A DNA stretch of 21,747 nt from Rhodothermales bacterium (GTDB lineage: Bacteria; Bacteroidota; Rhodothermia; Rhodothermales; UBA10348), in the NCBI GenBank assembly GCA_030833605.1, contig JAURGV010000006.1, positions 1-21,747 on the forward strand, given 5' to 3'. Below are positions 15,913-21,747 of the stretch, piece after piece. A program made the position numbers and the translations under genes. The stretch's first letter is position 1. Each line of letters begins with the position of its first letter. The notes under the pieces are model-generated. The model made no database searches and was not told where the DNA came from. It saw nothing but the letters and a program-made list of their open reading frames with translations.

Positions 15913-16113
15913 TTGATTCAATGGACCGGTATCTTCGTCATGGGAACACGTGCAGACCATTCTCTACAAACCAAACGAGGCCGCTACAGCATCCTATGTG
16001 GGATGATGATGGCCCTCGTTACGCTGTCTCTCCCTATTCCCGCGGGCACTTATTTTGTGCGCGTCACGGACCAAGCTGGTGGTCGTGTACTGCCTCTCGT
16101 TATTCAACCCTGA
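15913..16113 (+). pseudogene. Possible remnant of a type IX secreted protein (C-terminal sorting-signal-like end)
   Basis: A 66-codon frame opens with TTG at 15913 (ATG at 15940) and ends 4 nt before the GNAT gene. Its last 24 residues, starting PAGTYFVRVTDQAGGRVLPL, resemble the type A C-terminal domain of type IX secretion substrates, where 'aGtYfvrv...G....k.vv' is usual. Directly before is a hydrophobic stretch (ILCGMMMALVTLSLPI) that could be a signal peptide. With nothing in between, the ORF looks like a gene whose middle has been deleted, or a very short exported peptide. The resemblance covers few residues, so this is tentative. Confidence 0.35.
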
Positions 16114-16117
16114 GTCC

Positions 16118-16609
16118 ATGCAATCTTTTACTATTAGAGCGGCGCGTCCGGAGGACGCGCCCGATTTGGTCCGGCTTATCAATGCGCTTGCTGAGTATGA
16201 AAAGCTTGGACATGAGTCGCGCCCCGATGCCGCTGTGCTGGCTCAACAATTAAGCGATGACGCCCAGCCCAAAATTGAGGCCATAATTGCTATCGACACG
16301 GCTACCCAAAGGTGCATTGGTTTTGCCTTGTTCTTCCATAACTACTCCACGTTTTTAACCAACTTCGGACTGTTTTTGGAAGACCTGTTCGTAGAACCCG
16401 ATTTTCGGGGGCGCGGTATCGGATTGGCGCTATTTAAGTCGGTGACGAAAATAGCTACAGAGCGCGGCTGTAAACGCTTGGACTGGAACGTGTTAGACTG
16501 GAATAAGCCCGCGATAACGTTCTATGAAAAACTAGGCGCCTCGGCTCAAACAGGTTGGGACACCATGCGATTGAAAGAAGACGCTATACGTGCATTATCC
16601 GCCTATTGA
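16118..16609 (+). CDS. GNAT-family N-acetyltransferase, diamine/thialysine acetyltransferase type
   Basis: The 163-residue enzyme has the GNAT fold in order: motif C/D opening FTIRAARPEDAPDLVRLINALAEYEKL, the central strand IGFALFFHNYSTFL, motif A with the acetyl-CoA pyrophosphate loop RGRGIG at 97-102 after LEDLFVEPDF, and motif B LDWNVLDWNKPAITFYEKLGA. The HNYSTF and LEDLFV blocks are shared with spermidine/diamine N-acetyltransferases and thialysine acetyltransferases, so a polyamine-like substrate is likely but not proven. The ATG at 16118 is chosen over an upstream in-frame start at 16055 because the family homology begins right after it. The stop overlaps the convergent small gene by 7 nt. 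Confidence 0.88.
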   Translation: MQSFTIRAARPEDAPDLVRLINALAEYEKLGHESRPDAAVLAQQLSDDAQPKIEAIIAIDTATQRCIGFALFFHNYSTFLTNFGLFLEDLFVEPDFRGRGIGLALFKSVTKIATERGCKRLDWNVLDWNKPAITFYEKLGASAQTGWDTMRLKEDAIRALSAY

Positions 16610-16842
16610 ACGGTGACGTACTGACCCTGGCAATCTATGATTTCGTTCGCGCTCGGACGGCGAGTCGGAGCATCACTAACGGCTAAGGGTGGTTCGCAGT
16701 CTTTGGGAACGTAATGCGTATGACTGCCATGCGGTACTTCGTTGTACGGCTTGGAATCAAAAATTGCGACAGAGTCGACCAAGACGATGGTCAGAAATAT
16801 TCCGAGAATCAGAAAAATATAAAATCGAGCACGTCTTTTCAT
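16603..16842 (-). CDS. Small membrane-anchored or exported protein, function unknown
   Basis: The 79-residue product has a basic start (MKRRAR) and one hydrophobic helix (FYIFLILGIFLTIVLVDSVAIF), then a polar tail with the notable segment KPYNEVPHGSHTHYVPKDCEPP. The His/Gly/Pro/Cys-rich segment is unlike random sequence and suggests a conserved short motif, possibly metal-binding, but no family name can be given. It could be an uncleaved anchor with a periplasmic tail. Two cysteines lie in the tail. The gene converges on the GNAT gene with a 7-nt overlap, and its upstream region is shared with the TonB-dependent receptor gene. Confidence 0.6.
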   Translation of the reverse strand: MKRRARFYIFLILGIFLTIVLVDSVAIFDSKPYNEVPHGSHTHYVPKDCEPPLAVSDAPTRRPSANEIIDCQGQYVTVQ

Positions 16843-16960
16843 GGGCCCAAAAAGTCATTTTTAGAAGGACAGTAGCATAATACACCAAGATCACCCAAAA
16901 AGAATGTCCAAGATGTACTCCCCGAAGAGTATTTTCGGTCAATTGATTCGATCGCGTTAG

Positions 16961-17812
16961 ATGACACCCAGAAATTTAGTAGGACGGTGCTTTTTGTTGA
17001 TCTGGTTTTGTGCGGCCACTTCCGTGGCCGCACAAAACCACCCCGCGCCTGCCCTGTATGGAAAGGTGCAGGATGCTGAATCGAAGCTGACCTTGCCGGG
17101 TGCTACCGTTATCATATCCCTTCAAGGGCGGCAGATACAGGGTGATATCACCAATGCCATGGGGGAATACGCCCTTCCTCATGTGGATCCCGGCCGCTAC
17201 ATTCTTACGACTTCTTTTTTGGGTTATGTCGCGCGCGTCGATACCCTTCAACTCCCTAAAACAGCCTACCACACGATCTTTTTGGAACCTCAACGCACCC
17301 TGCTGGAGGAACTGTTGGTCGAGTCGCAACGGCAAGATGAAAACACGTTCCTTGCTGGACTTGCCACTATTCGCCCGGAAGATTTGGCTAGGATGCCGAT
17401 GCCCGACGTGTCGTATGACTTGGCTGGATATCTGCTCACGTTGCCGGGCGTAGTGTCCACCGGCGACCGGGGAGGTCAGCTTTTCATTCGTGGGGGCACG
17501 CCCACGCAGAACTTGGTTCTGGTGGATGGCATGCGGGTGTTCCAACCGTTTCACATTGTTGGATTTTACAGTGCGTTCCCGGCCGATATTATTTCCTATG
17601 CCGACGTGTATGCCGGTGGATTTAATGCGCGGTATGGTGGGCGAATTTCGTCGGTAATCGATATAAAAACGGTGAATGGAAATAAGGAAAAGCTAACCTA
17701 TTCGGCCTCGATTGCTCCGTTTTTAAGCGGTTTTAACGTTTCTATCCCCGTGTCGCCCGGGCGACACGTCGTTCATGTTTTCAGCAAGAGAATCGTTAAT
17801 AGATCGCATTAG
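16961..17812 (+). CDS. TonB-dependent receptor, N-terminal part (frameshifted gene)
   Basis: This frame codes for the signal peptide (CFLLIWFCAATSVAAQ), a carboxypeptidase-regulatory-like domain (LYGKVQDAESKLTLPGATV...GEYALPHVDPGRYILTTSFLGY) at about residues 30-110, and the plug domain with GDRGGQLFIRGG at 168-179 and GRISSVIDI. Such receptors import substrates across the outer membrane using TonB energy. The frame ends early with an unrelated tail after VSPG (17753-17761). The barrel continues one base over in the next frame, as the second receptor at 20209 shows by alignment (PLVPGKVSVIASYRQS against PVSPGDTSFMFSARES). A perfect 17-bp hairpin lies in the signal-peptide codons. The gene is either broken or the base count here is wrong. 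Confidence 0.85.
   Translation: MTPRNLVGRCFLLIWFCAATSVAAQNHPAPALYGKVQDAESKLTLPGATVIISLQGRQIQGDITNAMGEYALPHVDPGRYILTTSFLGYVARVDTLQLPKTAYHTIFLEPQRTLLEELLVESQRQDENTFLAGLATIRPEDLARMPMPDVSYDLAGYLLTLPGVVSTGDRGGQLFIRGGTPTQNLVLVDGMRVFQPFHIVGFYSAFPADIISYADVYAGGFNARYGGRISSVIDIKTVNGNKEKLTYSASIAPFLSGFNVSIPVSPGRHVVHVFSKRIVNRSH
17003..17040. repeat. Perfect 17-bp inverted repeat with 4-nt loop inside signal-peptide codons
   Basis: TGGTTTTGTGCGGCCAC (17003-17019) and GTGGCCGCACAAAACCA (17024-17040) are exact reverse complements around a TTCC loop. The pairing ends cleanly on both sides. It begins 42 nt after the receptor ATG and encodes part of WFCAATSVAAQNH. No T-tract follows. It would make a very stable mRNA hairpin near the ribosome start region. 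Confidence 0.85.
17749..17768. repeat. 20-nt perfect palindrome at the receptor frameshift
   Basis: CGTGTCGCCCGGGCGACACG equals its own reverse complement. The switch from the first receptor frame to the +1 frame must occur in this element, most simply by one extra base in CCCGGG at its centre. Confidence 0.9.
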
Positions 17813-19265
17813 TCCGACCTTGTTAGGGGAAGAATTGCCTTTCCGTTTTGGCGATCGATATGCGAAGCTTCATTCGTACCTAAATCAAACCAGTAGTTTG
17901 ACGCTAACGGCATTAACCACTTCGGACGAAGGCAACTTGGCCCAGGGTGGAGATAGAAAGCTGCAGGAATTCCGAAAATCAACCTGGAAAAACAAGGCGT
18001 TTGGCGGAAAGTATACCTACATCCCTTCTGAATCGGCCGTAATGACCGAATTGGCAGTGTACTACTCCAGCCTCGAAAGCCGCTATCGCCCAACCCCCAC
18101 CGAACTCAGGACGGCCGATGTTTCCGACCTGCATATGAGCATCTCATTTGCCTACTTGTTGGGCCCTCGGCAAGTGCATTTTGGCATTTTCGGTAACACC
18201 AACTTCTTTGACTACAGGCTGGGTAACATTGGAACGGAGGGATCGTCTGGGGTAACGAGTGTCGGTTCGTACATAGAAGGCCAATTCCCAATAGGCTCCA
18301 CGCTTCGGGTTGAACCGGGTGTCCGATTGGAAATTTTTTCAAGAGGGATCCGAAATACCATTGGACCCAGGGCTCGCCTCGTTTTCCAACCCAATCGTTT
18401 GGGTGGCCACCATCAATTCAGCGCGGCGTGGGGAATCTATCATCAACAAATAGTCGGGTTGAGCAATGAGCAAGACGTTTCCGATGTGTTTACGATTTGG
18501 TCCGCCTCGCCCAAAAACACGCCGGTGCCTACCGCCATGCACTATATCGCCGGTTGGAAGGGTCGCCTACGCCCTTGGCTTGAAGTAACGCTCGAGGGGT
18601 ATCGCAAAGACTTATCCCACCTGTCCTTCCCTGTTTTTGGAAGCGCCGTTAATAAGGTGGCTGAATTCTCCAAAGTGGATGGGGTGGCGCAAGGGGTCGA
18701 TGCCAAGGTTGAAGTCACGCATCACGACGTGTTCTTTTCGCTTTCTTATAGTCGCTCTGAAGTTGAATATCATCGCGAAGTCCAAAACGCTTCGGGGATC
18801 TTTAACCCGATTTTTGGCGATGTGAACGTGCTGGACGAATTAACTTTTAACCCCCCTCACGATCGAAGAGATCAACTAAACACTTCGTTTCAGTACCGAA
18901 TGGGGACGCATAAAGTAGCCGTTCGGTGGCAATACGGATCCGGTTTACCGTTCACACAAGTTGTTGGATATTATTCAGACCTCAGCAATTCGGTTGATCC
19001 CAAAAATACGGCCTATGTGAACGCTGTAGGCCAAACCTTTGTCGCTCGATCTGAATTGTATGGTTCGAGGTTGCCCACGTATCATCGACTCGACCTGACG
19101 TATGAAAAATCGTTTACGGTGCCCAGAGGGTCGTTAACCGGAATGGCGGGCCTGATCAACGTGTATGACCGTAAAAACATATTCGAGTACAATGTTTTTA
19201 CGGGTAATCGGATCAATCAATTGCCCATTATTCCTTCACTAGGCCTTCGGTTGGATGTTCGATGA
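17775..19265 (+). CDS. TonB-dependent receptor, beta-barrel part (frameshifted gene)
   Basis: This is the C-terminal continuation of the receptor whose N-terminus is at 16961; the ATG at 17775 is just the first Met after the frameshift and is not a natural start. The ~496 residues are almost entirely barrel strands of alternating aromatic and polar residues, with typical segments GPRARLVFQPNRLGGHHQFSAAWGIYHQQIVGLSN, PTAMHYIAGWKGRLRPWLEVTLEGYRKDLSHL, RRDQLNTSFQYRMGTHKVAVRWQYGSGLPFTQ and the closing strand NQLPIIPSLGLRLDVR. Combined with the first part (after removing one base) the protein would be about 768 residues, normal for this receptor class. The rest of the barrel is free of stops and looks under selection. 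The stop overlaps the DUF4249 gene start (ATGA). Confidence 0.85.
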   Translation: MFSARESLIDRISPTLLGEELPFRFGDRYAKLHSYLNQTSSLTLTALTTSDEGNLAQGGDRKLQEFRKSTWKNKAFGGKYTYIPSESAVMTELAVYYSSLESRYRPTPTELRTADVSDLHMSISFAYLLGPRQVHFGIFGNTNFFDYRLGNIGTEGSSGVTSVGSYIEGQFPIGSTLRVEPGVRLEIFSRGIRNTIGPRARLVFQPNRLGGHHQFSAAWGIYHQQIVGLSNEQDVSDVFTIWSASPKNTPVPTAMHYIAGWKGRLRPWLEVTLEGYRKDLSHLSFPVFGSAVNKVAEFSKVDGVAQGVDAKVEVTHHDVFFSLSYSRSEVEYHREVQNASGIFNPIFGDVNVLDELTFNPPHDRRDQLNTSFQYRMGTHKVAVRWQYGSGLPFTQVVGYYSDLSNSVDPKNTAYVNAVGQTFVARSELYGSRLPTYHRLDLTYEKSFTVPRGSLTGMAGLINVYDRKNIFEYNVFTGNRINQLPIIPSLGLRLDVR

Positions 19266-20116
19266 ACCGTACTATCATCCATATAACCGGATTATTGCTT
19301 CTCCTTTCCTTTGGGATGGGTTGTGAAAACGCCGTCGAGCCCATAGTCGATGGCGGAGAAGAGCACTTCGCCATTTACGGCTATTTGGATATGCGGTCCG
19401 ACCGGCAGCACGTTCGCATTGAGCGTCTTCGAGAAACGATTCTTTCTGAAGCAGCGGACTTGGGAGGCCTTCGAGTGACCTCACTCGATGAGCAAACCGG
19501 AAGTGAGCAAGCATGGAGAGATTCTACCGTATTGCTTTCCAATGGGACGTTTGGCGATGTCTTCGTGTCCCATTTTACGCCAATTATCGGACACACCTAT
19601 TCCTTAACCATTCAAAAAGAAGGAAAAACGCTAGCCAAGGCGGTCGCTAAAATTCCTGAGCCACCTCAGATTGCGTTTAATGCCCCGTTTGGAGGTGTAG
19701 AGGATGCATCTCAGCACGTAATCGTATCGAAACCCTTCGATGAACCGCTAAATATCTTTGTCACGTACGTGGTCGTGCCCGGGGACGGCAGCGGCGAGCG
19801 CGCCATTCAGGTTCCGTATGGGAAACCGGGCACCAAAACGGGGCTGGGCTGGGAATTCGATGTAAATCTAGCACTAGATAAATATATGTTATTGAACACC
19901 TTAGGCATTGATACACCGGTTTTCGATGTGGGCATTCGAAGTGTGACGCTTGAAATTATATTTTTAAGTCCGGAATGGAATGACAAAACCAATACGTCTA
20001 ACCTCGTGAATGCAGAAGGCTTTTTAGGTTCAATCGGCATGATGCATCAAAAGTGGTCTTTAGATTCCAATATCATTACACTCCTTGGATTTACAGATCG
20101 ACAGACACAAAATTAA
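19262..20116 (+). CDS. DUF4249-family lipoprotein
   Basis: The 284-residue product has a lipoprotein signal peptide with the lipobox LSFGMGC at about residues 15-21, so it should be anchored in a membrane, probably the outer one. The next part (HFAIYGYLDMRSDRQHVRIERLRETI...ADLGGLRVTSLDEQTG...WRDSTV) matches the DUF4249 pattern: a beta-rich domain with 'YGYLD...Q.VRI.R', a metal-like 'TYSLTI' strand region and AKIPEPP. In Bacteroidota this family is regularly encoded next to TonB-dependent receptors, as here. It overlaps the first receptor by 4 nt and is followed by the second receptor after 92 nt, so it may act as the receptor's surface partner. Its exact function is not known. Confidence 0.82.
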   Translation: MNRTIIHITGLLLLLSFGMGCENAVEPIVDGGEEHFAIYGYLDMRSDRQHVRIERLRETILSEAADLGGLRVTSLDEQTGSEQAWRDSTVLLSNGTFGDVFVSHFTPIIGHTYSLTIQKEGKTLAKAVAKIPEPPQIAFNAPFGGVEDASQHVIVSKPFDEPLNIFVTYVVVPGDGSGERAIQVPYGKPGTKTGLGWEFDVNLALDKYMLLNTLGIDTPVFDVGIRSVTLEIIFLSPEWNDKTNTSNLVNAEGFLGSIGMMHQKWSLDSNIITLLGFTDRQTQN

Positions 20117-20208
20117 ATAGGAACCACCGTTTTACCCCAAAATCGTTTTTCCCTATCGTTTTTTGGTCGTAAAATGCGGTCGAATGTTTCTTCTAAATCC
20201 CTATCGAA
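20117..20208 (+). other. Intergenic spacer before the second receptor
   Basis: The 92 bases are T-rich with runs of T at 20146-20150 and 20159-20164 but only weak pairing potential around them, so no terminator is called. CCCTATCG occurs twice (20151 and 20199). ATG triplets at 20174 and 20184 are out of frame with the next gene. Confidence 0.4.
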
Positions 20209-21747
20209 TTGTCTCTATTTAAACGATTGGTAAAATCGGCTTCGGTTTTCCTTGGGTTGCTTGTCCTCGTCGCGGCTGCACACGCCCAAAACGCTACCAT
20301 TCGTGGATTCGTGACGGATTCTTCCGACGGCCAGCCTCTTCCAGGAGTTAACGTTGTTCTCACCGATGTGGAAGGGAGTCTATTTGGTGCGGCAACCGAT
20401 ACCGACGGTTTTTATGGGATTTCGCGTGTACCACCGGGCAAATACAAATTAAAGGCTTCATTCGTGGGGTTTGACGAGTTCAATCAGGATGTCGTCATGG
20501 TTGCAGACCAAATCCAGACGCTGAACATCGAGCTACGGGTATCCGAGACGGAATTGGGGGAAGTTTTAGTAGAGTCGGCGCGCGAAACGGCTGGCGTGGC
20601 GAATATTACGGCGGGTCTTCAAACGATTCGTCCGGCTGATATCTCCTTGGTCCCCGCGCCGGATATTTCGGCCGACTTGGTCAATTACCTGACGGCCTTA
20701 CCTGGAATCGTATCTCAAGGAGACCGCGGTGGTCAGCTGTTTATTCGGGGGGGTGAGCCCACTCAGAATATGGTTCTGCTTGATGGAATGCAGATTTTTC
20801 AGCCGTTTCATATCGTTGGATTTTTCTCAGCCTTCCCTGCCGACATTATCAATACCGCCGATGTTTATGCCGGAGGATATGGAGGAAAGTTCGGGGGGCG
20901 CCTTTCGTCCGTGATTGATATTACAGCCCGGACAGGTAACAAACAGCGATTTGTAGGAGCGGCTACAGTGGCCCCTTTTGTGTCGACTATTCGGTTGGAA
21001 GGTCCTCTTGTTCCGGGGAAAGTCTCGGTCATTGCTTCCTATCGTCAATCCGTGATCAAACAGGGAGCGGCTAAGCTCATTGACGAAGAGCTACCCTTCG
21101 AATTTGGTGACATTTTTGCCAAAATACATGCCAATTTGGGAGCCAGCGCCCAGCTTTCCATCACCGGAATTCAAACGTCGGATAACGGCAGATTAGGACT
21201 AGATCCACTGGTGATCGATCCGGACGAGGAATATATCCCGGACGAAATTCAATGGGACAATCTTGCTGTTGGATCGCGGCTGATCTTCCTTCCAGCGTCC
21301 TTGCCGGTTTTCGCCGAAATCCTGGTTAACTATTCCGAATTGAAAAATGAGTTTGGGCCTCCTGGTGAGCCAACCCAAACGACCGATGCGACGCAATTCG
21401 CTTTCTCCACCAATCTGACCCATTATTTGGGCACTACCGATGTGAACTGGGGTATTTTCCTCACTTCATCAAAGCTCGATTCCAATTTGGGGGGCGTGTT
21501 TCAAAATGCCGATTTGAAGGTAGAATACCTGACCGAAGTTGGGCTTTATATGGAACCCGAATTTAAGCCTATAGAAGGCTTGAATATTCAGCCTGGGATT
21601 CGCCTTCAATCGTTTCCGAGCAAAGGGGAATCGTTTATTGAACCCCGATTTAGAATTGTATGGAATAAAGGAATCCATCGTCTATCAGGAGCAGGTCATG
21701 CAGATTGCCCGCACCCTGGCAGGCTACTCCCTTGGCGGCGCCGATCT
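20209..21747 (+). CDS. TonB-dependent receptor, second paralogue (3' end lost at window end)
   Basis: The frame reads from TTG at 20209 (an in-frame TAA lies at 20194; no ATG is available) through the window end. It encodes a signal peptide (ASVFLGLLVLVAAAHAQ), a carboxypeptidase-regulatory-like domain (IRGFVTDSSDGQPLPGVNVVL...DGFYGISRVPPGKYKL), a plug with GDRGGQLFIRGG from residue 171 and QPFHIVGFFSAFPADII, and the beginning of the barrel. It is clearly a paralogue of the receptor at 16961. The receptor sequence can be followed to about base 21690 (FRIVWNKGIHRLSGA). After that the in-frame residues are not receptor-like, while the +1 frame encodes a DnaE motif, so the true 3' part of this gene is absent from the window. 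Confidence 0.88.
   Translation, partial: MSLFKRLVKSASVFLGLLVLVAAAHAQNATIRGFVTDSSDGQPLPGVNVVLTDVEGSLFGAATDTDGFYGISRVPPGKYKLKASFVGFDEFNQDVVMVADQIQTLNIELRVSETELGEVLVESARETAGVANITAGLQTIRPADISLVPAPDISADLVNYLTALPGIVSQGDRGGQLFIRGGEPTQNMVLLDGMQIFQPFHIVGFFSAFPADIINTADVYAGGYGGKFGGRLSSVIDITARTGNKQRFVGAATVAPFVSTIRLEGPLVPGKVSVIASYRQSVIKQGAAKLIDEELPFEFGDIFAKIHANLGASAQLSITGIQTSDNGRLGLDPLVIDPDEEYIPDEIQWDNLAVGSRLIFLPASLPVFAEILVNYSELKNEFGPPGEPTQTTDATQFAFSTNLTHYLGTTDVNWGIFLTSSKLDSNLGGVFQNADLKVEYLTEVGLYMEPEFKPIEGLNIQPGIRLQSFPSKGESFIEPRFRIVWNKGIHRLSGAGHADCPHPGRLLPWRRRS
21677..21747 (+). other. DnaE (DNA polymerase III alpha) coding fragment joined to the receptor gene
   Basis: In the frame starting at 21677 the translation is I-V-YQEQVMQIARTLAGYSLGGAD followed by the start of a Leu codon. 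This is the very conserved DnaE segment normally followed by LRRAMGKK. It is +1 to the receptor frame and has no DnaE-like sequence before it. The stretch of about 15-20 bases around ATCGTCTATCAGGAGCA reads sensibly in both genes, as expected for a join at a short shared word. Confidence 0.8.

Noticed and set aside
15864..16253. 129-codon + strand ORF over the start of the GNAT gene
   Set aside because: Its residues are Trp/Arg/Cys-rich with no domain pattern, and it overlaps the well supported GNAT frame.
16976..17554. 192-codon minus-strand ORF opposite the first receptor
   Set aside because: It is a shadow of the receptor gene: the product is Arg/Gln/His-rich with no family features, while the + strand encodes recognisable receptor domains.
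17749..17775. Programmed +1 frameshifting in the receptor
   Set aside because: No known slippery +1 site with a stop codon or slow codon is present at the switch, and the first frame runs on for 17 codons before stopping. A mutation or base error at the palindrome is simpler.
20140..20170. Rho-independent terminator after the DUF4249 gene
   Set aside because: There are T-runs but only about 6 weak base pairs with a bulge, which is not a convincing stem.
1..21747. CRISPR array, insertion sequence or phage genes
   Set aside because: No regularly spaced direct repeats, transposase, integrase or terminal repeats were found by reading both strands.

Overview
The window reads as a chromosomal piece from a Gram-negative bacterium of the Bacteroidota/Rhodothermota/Balneolota side of the FCB group. 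The signs are an outer-membrane gene set (TolC, MlaC-like protein, TonB-dependent receptors with an N-terminal carboxypeptidase-regulatory-like domain, a DUF4249 lipoprotein), a possible type IX secretion C-terminal signal, weak or absent Shine-Dalgarno sites at most genes, and a compact dcw cluster in the order murE-mraY-murD-ftsW-murG-murC-ftsQ-ftsA-ftsZ. The lineage is inferred from gene content; no rRNA is present.

Region 1 (1-9852, + strand) is the division and cell wall (dcw) cluster. It starts inside murE and runs with gaps of at most 71 nt and several start/stop overlaps (mraY/murD 4 nt, ftsW/murG 8 nt, murG/murC 4 nt, murC/ftsQ 8 nt), so it looks like one translationally coupled operon. 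It makes UDP-MurNAc-peptides (MurC, D, E), lipid I and II (MraY, MurG), the septal glycan polymerase (FtsW), and the early divisome (FtsQ, FtsA, FtsZ). An intergenic stretch with two strong hairpins follows ftsZ.

Region 2 (10163-14986) holds a + strand gene for an unusual exported protein, with a TIM-barrel-like glycosidase-type N-terminus and a polytopic membrane C-terminus. It converges on a minus-strand envelope operon: tolC-like, then mlaC-like, then a GT-A type glycosyltransferase.

Region 3 (14987-16960) has small genes: a Bfd-like [2Fe-2S] protein behind a Fur-box-like dyad that overlaps a TATAAT, a periplasmic YceI protein, a possible remnant of a type IX secreted protein, a GNAT acetyltransferase of the diamine/thialysine type, and a small membrane-anchored protein.

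Region 4 (16961-21747) is a nutrient-uptake type locus: TonB-dependent receptor, DUF4249 lipoprotein, then a paralogous second receptor. The first receptor is split by a +1 frameshift lying exactly in a 20-nt perfect palindrome, and its signal-peptide codons form a perfect 17-bp hairpin. The second receptor runs off the window, and the last ~70 bases do not continue it: in the +1 frame they encode an unmistakable DnaE (DNA polymerase III alpha) motif, so the end of the window is probably an assembly chimera.

No CRISPR array, insertion sequence, rRNA or convincing tRNA was seen. The most notable unexplained structures are the perfect inverted repeats (10013-10058, 17003-17040, 17749-17768), the Fur-like operator, and the chimeric terminus.
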